Shown in pieces: positions 12,201 to 22,239 of a stretch of 64,000 nucleotides of DNA. The notes under the pieces are model-generated. The model was given only the letters and a program-made list of their open reading frames with translations, ran no database searches and was not told the origin of the DNA. The position numbers and the translations under genes are program-made. How positions within the stretch are numbered: position 1 is the stretch's first letter; each line of letters begins with the position of its first letter. Origin of the DNA: Micractinium sp. NFX-FRZ (Eukaryota; Chlorophyta; Trebouxiophyceae; Chlorellales; Chlorellaceae); NCBI GenBank assembly GCA_029339195.1, contig JAPTJF010000037.1, forward strand, positions 172,344 through 236,343, read 5' to 3'.

Positions 12201-14584
12201 CTCATCCCCACCCCGCATATGTCTGCTCCTCACCCACCCTACATTACAGGAGTACAAGGTGCACAACTGCGACCTGCTGTTCAAGGAGGACTCCACGGTG
12301 GACGACCTGATCGACGTCATCGAGGGCAACCGCCGCTACGTCAAGTGTGAGTGAGCCGGGCACGTCCGAGCCGCCGGCCCTGCTGCTATTGGCTAGGCAG
12401 GGTTGCCGCAGTGCGGGGCTGCATTGCGTGGGCGCCTGGCACGCCTGTGTGAAGCGTGAGTGAGGGGGGGGTGCGCGGGCTGTGCCGCTGGATCCCCTCC
12501 TCTTCCAAGGGCCCACATTCTCAAGTGTGCTTTGTGAACCCCTCTTTCATCCCCACAGGCCTGCACTTATACAACAAGATGGACCTGTGCAGCATGGAGG
12601 AGGTGTGCTCGATTCTTTCCCCCTGTTTCTTGCAGTGATTCACCCCTTTGTTTGGACGCTCCTCTCCCCCCACGCAGGCCTGTACGTGTACAACAAGATG
12701 GACCTGTGCAGCATGGAGGAAGTGGACGAGATTGCGCGGCGGCCCCACTCCATCCCCATCTCCTGCTACCAGAAGCTCAACTTTGACGGCCTGCTGGCGC
12801 GCATCTGGTCCATGATGGTGCGATGGGAACATGGGGGAAGGGCCATACAGGGGGAGGGCCCCGAATGCATATATGTACTGTAATGACGATACATGGGGAT
12901 GAGCGGGGGGGCTGGAAGGGCGATTACGACCTGCTGTGCGCATGTGTGCATGTGTGGGGGGGACGAAAACGTCGGCTGTATGTGCATGCGTGCCCGTGCG
13001 TCTGTGTGTGTGGTGAAGGCCTGGCGGGGCAGCATGGGGCACTCAGGTTGGGAGCCCTCCTCCCTGCCCTCGTGTCTTTCCCACCAAGCTGCACCTCACC
13101 GCCCCCCTGCCGACCTCCCCCTCCTCTGCTCCCCTCCTCTGCTCCCCCGCAGGGCCTGGTGCGTGTGTACACCAAGAAGGTGGGGCACAAGCCCGACTTT
13201 GGGGACCCAGTCGTGCTCAGGTGGGCTGGAGGGGCCTTCGTCTTTGGTTCCCAGGGGTGAAGGGCGTGGGTGCAGAGCAGCCAGTGGTGCTCAGGTGGGC
13301 AGGGAGGCTTTATTGTTCGTGGGGGTTGGGTGGGGGTTATGCGAGATGACTGCCCTTTGCCACCCGTGTTTCGAACCTGCGACGGTGCCCTTCCTGCTCT
13401 GCCACCGCAGTGAGGACCGCGGCGGCACCAGCATGCAGCACTTTTGCGAGATGATCCACAAGAGCTTGGCCAAGGAGTTCCAGTACGCACTCGTGTGGGG
13501 CACCTCCTCCAAGCACATGCCCCAGCGGTGAGCCCCCTGCCTGCCCTTGTTTCACCAGCGTTTGGTGGTGTTCGGCATTGTGAGAGCTGTGCTAGAGAGG
13601 CGCAGAAGCGACCCGCCTCCCGCTCTGCCCGCCCTGCTGCTGCCCCTGTAAGCTGAACCAGTCCGGCCTGTTCTGTGGCCCGCTCTCACCTTGGCTTGGC
13701 TCCCCTGTCCTCAACCCCACGCCCTCGGGCTGTAATCTTCTTCTTCTTCTACTCCCCCCGTCCTTGCAGGTGCGGCCTGAGCCACAAGTTGGAGGACGAG
13801 GATGTTGTGCAGGTGGGGGCCTGCCTGGAGTGCCACTGCTGATGTGGTGTGGTGTGATGTGTGGATGGCAACGTTTTCTGGGTGCCGTTGTGAAATTTCG
13901 CCCTTCTTGTGGTGCTGGCGGGTGCTGCCGGGAGTGCTACTGGTGGTGGCTGGGCAAGCAAATCGAGTATCGACTGGGGGTGTAGAAACGCCCTGACTTT
14001 GCTTGCTCTTCCTCCCTCGTTCCCGCTTGCTTGGTGCGAGTGGCCGTTGCTGTGTCCCCTTGTGTGCCGTGCCGCAGATCGTGAAGAAGAAGATCATTGG
14101 CGGGGAGGAGGCGCGGGGCCGCTTCTCGCAAGTGCCCAAGGAGTATGTGCGCACCGTGGACAGGTGGGCGGGAGGGGTGATAAGGTCACACTGTTGTGTT
14201 GCTGCAGCGCTGTAAAATGATGGAATGCATGGGGCGGGGGTGGCAGGGGAGGGGGCACGGGAGGGGCAGCCCTGCCTGCCTGCCCGCCTGCATGCCTGGG
14301 GGATGCCGAGAGTGGGGCAGGCAGCTGAAGAGACAGCAGGCCTGGGGGTCTCCCGCCCTGGCCTCGTTGTCATCAAGAGGCGTGCTCTGTTGCAGGGGTC
14401 AAACGCTGCTCACATCTACCTGGCGCCTGGACTTGTGCACCTGCCCTGCTACACCTTGGGACGAGATCAAATATCAAAGGTCCCACCTGGCACCAGCACC
14501 CCTGCCTCACACCGGCACGCGATTTGCTGTTGCTTTTGTTGTGTGTTGTGTTGCAGGGTGAAGAAGGCGCCGCTGAAGTCGTGA
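9256..14584 (+). CDS. DRG2: Developmentally regulated GTP-binding protein, DRG2 type
   Basis: Fifteen exons join in frame to 400 residues: 9256-9294, 9475-9516, 9762-9821, 10009-10084, 10366-10435, 10844-10938, 11157-11269, 11834-11962, 12250-12346, 12678-12817, 13153-13220, 13411-13527, 13770-13812, 14078-14163 and 14557-14584. The N-terminal helical part reads [39 protein letters not shown], diagnostic of DRG2. GTPase motifs follow: GFPSVGKSTLL (G1), a G2 region before [19 protein letters not shown] (G3), YNKMD (G4) and SCYQKL (G5). The C-terminal TGS domain has [14 protein letters not shown] and [17 protein letters not shown] GTPases bind a DFRP partner and associate with translating ribosomes. 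Length is slightly above the usual ~365 because of a basic C-terminal extension ending VKKAPLKS. The donor after exon 2 (GTTTTT) is weak. Introns carry at least five exon-edge echoes. Confidence 0.93.
10561..10588 (+). repeat. Echo of DRG2 exon 5 donor junction
   Basis: These 28 bp are identical to 10415-10442, which spans the end of exon 5 (YEFTT) and its GTGAGTG donor. The copy lies 146 bp downstream inside the intron. Confidence 0.9.
10741..10780 (+). repeat. Echo of DRG2 exon 6 acceptor junction
   Basis: CTTCCTTGCAGGCTGAC and the following ~25 bp recur at 10833-10872, where they form the real acceptor and start of exon 6 (LTCIPGVI). Similarity extends upstream as an approximately 92-bp tandem unit. 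Confidence 0.85.
11356..11430 (+). repeat. Echo of DRG2 exon 7 donor junction
   Basis: This repeats the end of exon 7 (LTRELES) plus donor and about 40 bp of intron from 11243-11315, displaced by about 114 bp with few changes. Confidence 0.85.
11707..11756 (+). repeat. Echo of DRG2 exon 8 acceptor junction
   Basis: CAGGTGGGCATGCGCC and flanks precede the real exon 8 acceptor (11833/11834) by about 117 bp, with near-identical sequence over ~25 bp and looser similarity beyond. Confidence 0.8.
12556..12606 (+). repeat. Echo of DRG2 exon 10 acceptor and first codons
   Basis: An acceptor followed by codons for [15 protein letters not shown] lies about 118 bp before the true exon 10 (12678), which encodes [15 protein letters not shown]. 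The decoy contains the G4 NKMD motif. Confidence 0.9.
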
Positions 14585-14760
14585 GGTGGACGCAGGCACG
14601 GCAGGCAGCGCCAGCTCAGCCAGGCCAAGGCAACAGCACAGCTCGGCCAGGCAGGCAGCAGCTGGTAGGCGGGTTGGGCGGCAAACACCTCTTCAGAATG
14701 CATGTTGCGCAGCACACAAACCGCTAGTGCTGCCCTGTTCCTCTGCATGCATCTGCTGGT

Positions 14761-14765
14761 TGTAA
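14761..14765 (+). terminator. Putative TGTAA poly(A) signal of DRG2
   Basis: TGTAATG lies 177 bp downstream of the DRG2 stop, in the spacing expected for the green-algal UGUAA signal. Confidence 0.45.
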
Positions 14766-15160
14766 TGTGTTGACAGCTGTCCTCAGTGCACACAGGGAGT
14801 GGGCAAGCAACAGGGAGGGAGGCAAGGGAGCAAGCTAGGAGAAGGGGATGAGGGGAGGAGGGCAGGCAAGGGGAGGGAAGCCAACAGCGCACAGCATGCA
14901 ACAATGAATGAGCAGGCATGAAATGTGGGGGCACGGCGGGACCCGCGCGGCGCGGCTCTGCGGCTAGTGACACAACGGGGCGGGCTGCTGCAGGGCGTGT
15001 GCGTGGCTGCAGCACACCGCCGCAAGAAGATTTCACACTGCGGGCAAAAGAATTGTACAAGGGGTGGGGGCTGTGTGGCACGTCGGGGGGAGCCTTTGGG
15101 TTGGGTTCGGATCGGTTGGGGGCGGCTGGCGAGACTGCCATGGGATGAGAGAGAGCGGGA

Positions 15161-15195
<35 letters not shown>
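15161..15195. repeat. GT/GC microsatellite
   Basis: About 13 GT units are followed by about five GC units, an alternating purine-pyrimidine tract able to adopt Z-DNA. It lies in the 3' spacer between convergent genes. Confidence 0.9.
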
Positions 15196-15417
15196 CCTGT
15201 GTGTGGTGGCGGTGGTGGTAGCAGAGTGGCGTGAAGGGGGAGGTGTGTGTGTGTGTGCGGGGGGGTGGGGGGGAGAGGTCCCGCCTGGCAGCGGGGGCTG
15301 TCCCAGCCAGGCGGGGCCCAGGCGAGCTGGCGCCCTGCCCGCAGCCAACCAGGTACGCTCGGCAGGCATGCCAGGCGTGCTGCAACGGGCACAACCCTAG
15401 GGTCAACCCCTGGCTGC

Positions 15418-18400
15418 CTACATTCCGGCAGACGGGACGCGGGCGATGCGGCCCTGCGCGCGCGGCGCAATCCCAAACTTGCGCCTCACTGCATCAAACA
15501 CTATCAACTCGTCCAGCCCATGGGCGCACGGTTCTAGGTAGGCCAGGGCGGAGAGGGCGGCGGTGGAATGTGCCCGCTGCTCTTCATTGGCCAAAGCCAG
15601 CCAGCTTCCAAGCTCGGTGCTGTGTGTGCCCTCTCCACCGCCCCCGCTGCTGCTGCTGCTGCTGCTGCTGCCGCCGCCCTCGGGCGCCTCGCTGCGCTGC
15701 TGCAGCAGCAGGGCCAGACTGATGGCTGCGCCCGTGGTGGTAACCTCGTGCACGTGCTGCTCAGCTGCCAGGGGGATGCTGCCGGGCCCGCCAGTGGCGG
15801 TACCACTCAGCGGTGCCCCCGGGGCGTACACCGCAGCTTCTGCGGAGCTGCCGCTACTGCCGCTGCTGCTGTTGCTGGTGGAGATGCTGTCACTGCTGCT
15901 GCGACCTGCGCCGGCAGCAGCCGTCACGGGGGCAGGCTGCTGCTGCGCGTGAGCACCGCCGCTCCTGCTGCCGTTGCTACTATGCGCTGCCGGCTGGTGC
16001 TCCACTGCCACTGCAACTGTTTCCCTCACAGCTGCCTCCGCTGCCGCCGCTGCCTCCTCCTCCTCCTGCTGCTCCCGCTGCGCGCGCTGGCTCTCTGCTG
16101 CCAGCATGCGGTGCCACTCCTGCCCCAGCGTCTCGTTGAGGTACTCCACACGCATCCACAGGTACTGCAGGAGGGCAGGGAGAGGTGCACTAAAGTCAGA
16201 TTTCATGAAAGGCACCTGAACAGAAACAGTACTCCACACGCATCCACAGGTACTGCGGGCGGGCAGGGGAGAGATACACTTTGGTCAGACTTTACACAAG
16301 CACCTGAACAGCGTCTGTGTAAAATCCTGCCTCACAGCTTGCCTGCCTTAGCCTGCACCAGCGTGGCTGGCTGGCCAGGGGTCGGTCGCAGCTGCCCTGC
16401 AGCCCCCACCAGACAGCATTGCACACCAAACTTAAACCTGCTCACAACCGGCTCAAACTGGCACCCCACCTGCCCCGTGTCCAGCAGTTCCATCTCGCCA
16501 TCCACTGAGCACCCCCGACAGCGCCTCACCCTGGGCTGCCAATACATCTGACTCTCGCACCAGGGGGGTAGTTTACCCATCCACTACCACCCACGCCACC
16601 TCGCCCCAGGCTGCCAATATACCTTCCTATTCTCAGCGGTCTGCCCGTCTCTCACTCCGCTTCAACCTACTCCCTCCTCAGCTGCCTGCCCGTCACTCCT
16701 CACCTGGACCAGGGTTGCCAGCCGTGGATTGGTCTCCCCATCCACTAGCACCTTGGCCCCCTTCAGGCTCTCAAACCCGTCCTTGCCACCCCGCAGGTAG
16801 GCCTTGGTGGCCACCTGCAGGGGCGGGGGTGAAGCAGAACATGAGGGGGAGTGAGAAGAGCGTGGCAGTGGGTGCGAGAGGTGTGCCAGGTGGCGGCCCG
16901 GTGTGGGGAAGAGGGACGAGAGGCGACGCTTGGGATGGAGCGGAGAAGATGGAGCAAAGAGGAATTGAGACATGCGAGCTGCTGGGCAACGGCAGGTCCA
17001 TTGCACATTCGCCCACCCGCAGCAAGCACGTTCCTTGCAGCGCCACCCAGCGCATGTCGCGGCCCTCCCGTCCACACCACCCTGTGTGCTTCCCCCCCTG
17101 CCCCCTGCCCCTGTAAAGCAACGTGCGAGACGGAACACAGCGCACCTTGAAGCGCCTCCCCAGCTCCAACGGCTCCCCCGCCACCCGCACGCTGCCGGGC
17201 ACCACGCGGCTGCCTGCGGGCTGGTCGGAGTCGTAGGCAAAAGAGATGCCAGAGACCTGCAGGGGAGTCGGGGGGCGAGCAGGGGACGATTGCAGGGTCA
17301 ATAATTATTAGCACGCACATCATTGCCCATCCGCCCGCTCCCCCAAGCAGCCTGCCCGCCTTCTCCAGCTCACGTTGCTGATGTCTCACGCCCTCCCAGG
17401 CCTCTTTTCAAGCCTCGTCTGCGTCTGCCCTCCCCCGCCCACTTGCCCACCCTCCTCCACACACTTGCAAGCCCGCCCTCCCCACCCAACCTGGCCCAAC
17501 CTTCCCCCGAATCGCAGCCCCGCAACCCCACCATCGTCCGCACGGATGCCCCCATCCCACAGCGCTTGCCTGCAGGAACCGCCATTCCAGTTGCTTCTCC
17601 AACAACACCTCGCAACCTGCCCCTCCCCAGCCGCACCCCTCCCCACCCACTTGCTTACCTGCAGGAAGCGCCCCTCCAGCGCGGGCCAGCTGCCCACCCC
17701 CGTCTCCAGCGCCCGCAGGATGTCGGCACCGCTGAGGTCTAGCAGCACCAGCTCGTCGGTGAAGGGCAGCATGCTGCAGTGTGGCGGGTGGGGGGTGGGG
17801 GTTGAGCAACAGGGGAAGCAGTGGGTCCACATTTCATGTGGAAACGAGCAGCACCATCTCGTCGGTGAAGGGCAGCATGCTGCGGTGTGGAGGGTGGTGG
17901 TTGAGCAACAGGGGAAGCCGTGGGTTAACATTGCATGTGGCACACACGGGAAAGGCCAGCTCATCGGTGAAAGGGCAGCCTGTGCTGTGGGCTGGTACTG
18001 GTGGGTGAGGCCAGACAGGGAAGGACACGCGTGCCGGGCCCTGCCGCCCTCTACCCCGCCTGGCTCGGAACTGTGCCTGTGCGTGTGACCTTCTGCCACC
18101 CTCCATCGCCTTCCTTGAGTTCAGGATGTTGTGCTTGTACCTAACCTACTCAACGCCCGCCGGCCCCCGCCCCTCACCTCACAAAGTCGCGCATGATCAG
18201 CTGCCCGGCCGCGTGCACCTGGTCGCTGCGGATGGTGCCGCCGTTGAAGAAGGCGGCGTCCGCGCCCAGGCTGATGCGCATGATGTCGGCAAACAGAGAG
18301 CCGACGTTGGACTCGGAGCGGCGCACGGTGTCAAACCGCGCGTCAAGCGGGGTGTGGGTCCACCCCAGGGGCTCGTCCATCTTAGTGCCTGCGAGCGGGT

Positions 18401-21400
18401 AGAGTGGGGCGGAGGAGAGGAGAGGGTGGGGTTACGTGAGGGGGCAAGTGAGAGTGCAGGTGGGGGGTACACATTTGAGGGAAGCGGTGGAGTGGGACCA
18501 CCCACTGGCACGGCTCGTCCCAGCCTCATCCCAGCCTCCCACCTGACCTCTCAGCAGCGACCTCTGAGCAGTGACCTCTCAGCACCTGACCACCCAGCAG
18601 CGACGCCGCCTCTGTGCTCAACGACCGATACTCAGGTACTTCCGCACCACTCCACCCAACCTACCAGCATGCTTGCAAACCCAGGGCAAGGGAGAGAAAG
18701 GAGGGAGTGCCGCAGCCTTGAGGTCTCCGTACTTGCGCACCCATACACCCCACCTGCTGTGGCTTTCCGCCGCAGCCACAGCAAAAGAAAGGGAGAGAAG
18801 AAAGAGTAGCAATTGCCGCACCTATGAGGTCCATATACTGCTGCACCAGTCTATCCCGCCCTACTAACACTTTGCACAACCAAAGCATATCCAGGAGGGA
18901 AGAAAGAGTAGAAAGTGCCGCACCTATGAGGTCCAGGTACTGTTGCACCACCCCTGCCATCTCGGGATCTTCGGCCACGGAAGAATCGATCTCCACCCGC
19001 TCCCACTGAGCATCCGGGCGGTCTGCAGGAGGGGAGGGGGAACAGGGGCGGGTGGAGCCATGCAGCAGGTGGGCAAGTGGGAGCAAGCGGTGGTCTGTGG
19101 GGTGGTCGTGCGCAGGCTGGCGGGAGGGCGGGGGGAGGTGGCAGCTATAGGCAGGCACACGGCACGCGTGTGCTTGCTCCTGCCGATCCTCTCATCCCAC
19201 ACTCACCGGCTCACCCCCCACGCACAATCACTCCCGCACTTGCCAGGCTGCCTGCAACCAAAAATAGCATCTATTGTGCCCGAGACCCCCCGCTTGCCCC
19301 TGCCCCGTCCCCCCCCTGCACCTGCCAGGCTGGCGGGCACCTCCAGGCGGATCACAGAGAACTCGCGGAAGTCGGTGCCAGACTGCAGGCACGTGGGCAG
19401 ACACATGCACGCAGTGGGACTGCAGTTGGGTGAGGGAAGGGCGTGGGCGGGTGGATGCAGGCGCACGCCGTTGGGACCCTGGGGGCGGGGTACTGCAGGG
19501 CATGGTGGGCACTTGCTAGGCGGCGGGCGTGGCACATATGGCGGCCACACCCACAACGTGTTCACACTGACAGCAGCTGGCGGAGGAAGGCAGGGAGCAG
19601 ACCAGGGCGGCTGTGGAAGCTGGGCGGGCACCTTGAACACCAGAGTGCCGTGCGGCTCCGATCTTGTGATCTCGTAATGGTGGTCGTGGCCGCCCAGCAC
19701 CAGCTGCAGGCACCGGCAAGGCAATGCACAGGCCACACGATTAAGCGCCGCGAGCCGCGTTGTGCCCGGCGGTGCCCCCAACGGTCCCCCCGACGGTGCC
19801 CCCGGCGGTGCCCCCGACGGTGCTCCCTGGTCAGCCGGCACATCCACACCGCCCCAGCCTCTCTCGCTCCGTCGCCCTCCCACCACCTGACATTGCGGGG
19901 ACCTCTGCCTGCTGCCCGCCTGCCCCCCACCTATCCCATGCAACCCAGCACTCCGCCGAACATAGCAAAGCACACCCGGCCTTCTCCCACCTCTCCCATG
20001 CAACCAAGCATCTCTGCCCAACCCAGCAAAGCACACCCAGGGTTCTCCCCCCGCCCCACCCAGCTCCCCCGGTGCTGCCGCACCTGAATCTCCGGCACCT
20101 CTGCCGCCAGCACCAGGTCGTTGGGGGTGCGCATGTGGGTCAGGGCAACAATGAGGTCTGCCCCGTCTGCCGCAAGCTGCCCCGCCAGCCGGCGCCCCTC
20201 GGTGCAAAAGTCGAGGAACTCAATGTCCCCCTCCTCGATTGAGGGGATGGTGAGCAGCCACTGCGGGGGAGGACAAGAGAGCAGGCGGCAGCAGGGGATG
20301 GGGGGTTAGCACGGCCAACCAGCAGGCCGCCGCCAGTGCAGAGACCGCAGAGCGGCTGTGAAGCTCGCCCATAACAGGGCTGGTGAGGAGCCAGTGCGGG
20401 CAGTGCAGAGGAAGCAGGTTGGGGTGCCAGAGGCATGCAGGGGGCAGTGCCAACGGGCTATCACCAAGTGGAGCATTGTCCACAGTGGGGGCAGGTGAGC
20501 AGCAGCCACGCTGCGGCGCTGCAGTCCACCTTGCCCGCCGCCGCCCTGCCCACCACTCCACTCCAACCCAACCCAACACATGCCGAACTCCCCTGCCCCT
20601 GCCCTGCTGTGCTGCGCTGCCGCCCGCTCGCTCACCTCTCGCTCCACAAGGCCCATCAGGCCCACCCGCACGCCCTGCCACTCCACGATGCGCGTGCGGT
20701 CGGCGCCGCCCAGCGGCTCCCCGGTGCGCACATCAAGCACGTTGGAGAGCAGCCAGGGGAAGCGGAAGCTCTGCATGTGCTTCTGCAGGGTGGCCACGCC
20801 AAAGTCGACTGCAGGCAGCAAGCACGGCATGGGAGGGAAGGTTGCACACGGCAGGAGCAGCAGCGCCGGCTGCAGAGGCGTCAGCAGCACCAGCAGCAGC
20901 AGTAGCGTCAGCAGCAGCGGCAGCAGCAGCGCCAGCTGCAGCATGCATCAAAAGAGGGCAACTGCATGCAGGCAGCCTGCCAGCCGTAGCCAAACAGACA
21001 GGCAGACGGGCAGGCTGGCCTGCATTCAGCGTCAGGCCCTCCCAGCCCGGCCCCTCCGCCCTCACAGTCATGGTTGCCTATGCAGGCGGCGTGCACTCCT
21101 ATGCAGTTGAGCACCGGCACCATCTGCTCCCCGCGCGTGAAGGCGCTCATGAGGCTGGGGTTCAGGCAGTCTCCAGAGAACAGAACCAGCGGCTGCTCAG
21201 CCTGCTGCACGCGGCGCGCAGCGGCGGCAAAGCGCGAAGCGCCGCCGATGGGCTCCACGGCACGCGGCTCAATGTTGTACACCTGCAGATGTGGGGCGGG
21301 AGGAGAGCAGAGGTGGCGAAGGTGGGGCGGGCGCCGACAATGTAACAGGCAGGGTTGGGCGGGGAGAGGGCATGGGTGGGCGGGGGCGACAAAAAGGTGG

Positions 21401-21961
21401 GGAGTGACGGAAGCGCAGGCAGAGTGGGCAGGCAGGCAAGGGTTACAGCAAGGCAGCGAGGAAAGGGATGGGGTTGTTCTGTCAACCCATTGCATTCGCT
21501 TGGACAGCAAGAAAGCACAACACAACACGACTGTGTGCAGACGCAGCAAGCAGGCGCGTGCACGGGGTGGCGCTCCTTCCCCCACACAGACCCACGGCAG
21601 CGGGACGCACGTCGTTGAAGTGCAGAATGGTGAGCCGTTTGTGGTGCTCTCCTTTTGAAGATACACCGCCATCTGGGGTGCCTGCTGCTGAGGAGACGAG
21701 CACTCGCCACTGCTGCTGGTGGCACCACCGCCGGCGGACTGCCCGCTGCCAGCCGCCGCTGGAGGGGGCGGCCCGCTGACGGCGGCCCTGCAGAGGCAGT
21801 GACACGCAGGGGGCGGAGGCAAAGAATGACACCGAATCTGGTATGCGTTGATTTGAACTGAGCAGGGCACGCAGAGGGCGTTCGCTAGCGCAGTGGGCGC
21901 TAGGTCTCACCAGGTGCTCGCTGCCCAGGGACCCCGCCTGTCGCAGGCAGCTGCCTATCAT
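15418..21961 (-). CDS. 5'-nucleotidase family metallophosphatase
   Basis: Thirteen exons join in frame to 773 residues: 21961-21911, 21787-21611, 21282-21066, 20808-20636, 20260-20084, 19703-19632, 19382-19322, 19022-18924, 18388-18178, 17773-17659, 17256-17146, 16814-16704 and 16164-15418. The N-terminal calcineurin-like domain shows LHFNDVYNIEP (metal site 1), FSGDCLNPS, CIGNHDFDFG (catalytic His/Asn-His-Asp block), ALTHMRTPND and VLGGHDHHYE. The C-terminal substrate domain shows ESNVGSLFADIMR, AAFFNGGTIRSD and GISFAYDSDQPAGSR. This is the UshA/CD73 fold acting on nucleoside monophosphates or similar esters. No signal peptide is evident, unlike secreted CD73-type enzymes. The ~250-residue tail is unusual: Gln/Glu/Ala coil, Ser/Gly-rich stretch, then an ordered end (FDAVRRKFGIA). 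Substrate cannot be fixed from sequence. Confidence 0.9.
16229..16256 (-). repeat. Echo of 5'-nucleotidase last-exon acceptor
   Basis: These 28 bp are identical to 16141-16168, which spans the acceptor of the last exon (YLWMRVEY). The copy lies 88 bp upstream in the gene's sense. Confidence 0.9.
17752..17985 (-). repeat. Three-copy echo array at the 'MLPFTDELVLL' exon acceptor
   Basis: The real junction (acceptor then MLPFTDELVLL) is at about 17752-17780. A close copy starts at 17858 (MLPFTDEMVLL) and a weaker one at 17960. Spacing is 106 and 102 bp, with shared intron sequence between copies. Confidence 0.85.
18700..18950 (-). repeat. Three-copy echo array at the 'QQYLDLI' exon donor
   Basis: The exon end (VVQQYLDLIG, donor at 18923) recurs at about 18815-18855 (nearly identical, including flanking AAGAAAGAGTAG) and again in degraded form at about 18709-18745. 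Spacing is about 102-105 bp. Confidence 0.8.
19770..19827. repeat. 12-bp minisatellite in a 5'-nucleotidase intron
   Basis: About five imperfect units of CGGTGCCCCCGA lie within an intron of the 5'-nucleotidase gene. Confidence 0.8.
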
Positions 21962-22239
21962 GCGACCTAGGCTGGCTTGCTGCTCCAGAAGGCCCAGAAC
22001 ACTTCTGAGCGCCAGCTTGCAAAAATGTCAGTTCGGTTGACAGCCACGGGGCGGGCGGAGCCTGATCCGAGAGCCCAGTAAGTGGATCTTCAATTGGCGG
22101 CAGACGCCGGCCCGCAAGGCCGCTCAGCTCACCTTTGGGAGCACCCCCGACGTGGCAGGGAAATGAAAGTGCGACGCAGGCGCTGTGGCGATCACAAAAC
22201 GCCATTGGGCAATATTGATCACATTTCGACACCATCAGC
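21962..22239. promoter_or_regulatory. 278-bp shared promoter of 5'-nucleotidase and alpha/beta hydrolase
   Basis: The start codons face each other across 278 bp. An ATTGG (inverse CCAAT) lies at about 22204-22208. No TATA box is seen. Confidence 0.5.

Larger units (their letters stand above)
14585..15417. other. Convergent 3' spacer with GT microsatellite
   Basis: This holds the 3' UTRs of DRG2 (plus) and the 5'-nucleotidase (minus). TGTAATG at 14761 is a likely DRG2 poly(A) signal, 177 bp past the stop. A GT run grading into GC lies at 15161-15195, with a shorter GT run at 15245-15258. No gene is seen. Confidence 0.5.

Noticed and set aside
12556..12640. Separate DRG2 exon encoding [14 protein letters not shown]
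   Set aside because: It duplicates the start of exon 10; using it together with exon 10 would repeat the G4 motif. Treated as an echo.
15161..15258. Open frames through the GT tract
   Set aside because: Composed of Val/Cys repeats from a microsatellite; no coding features.
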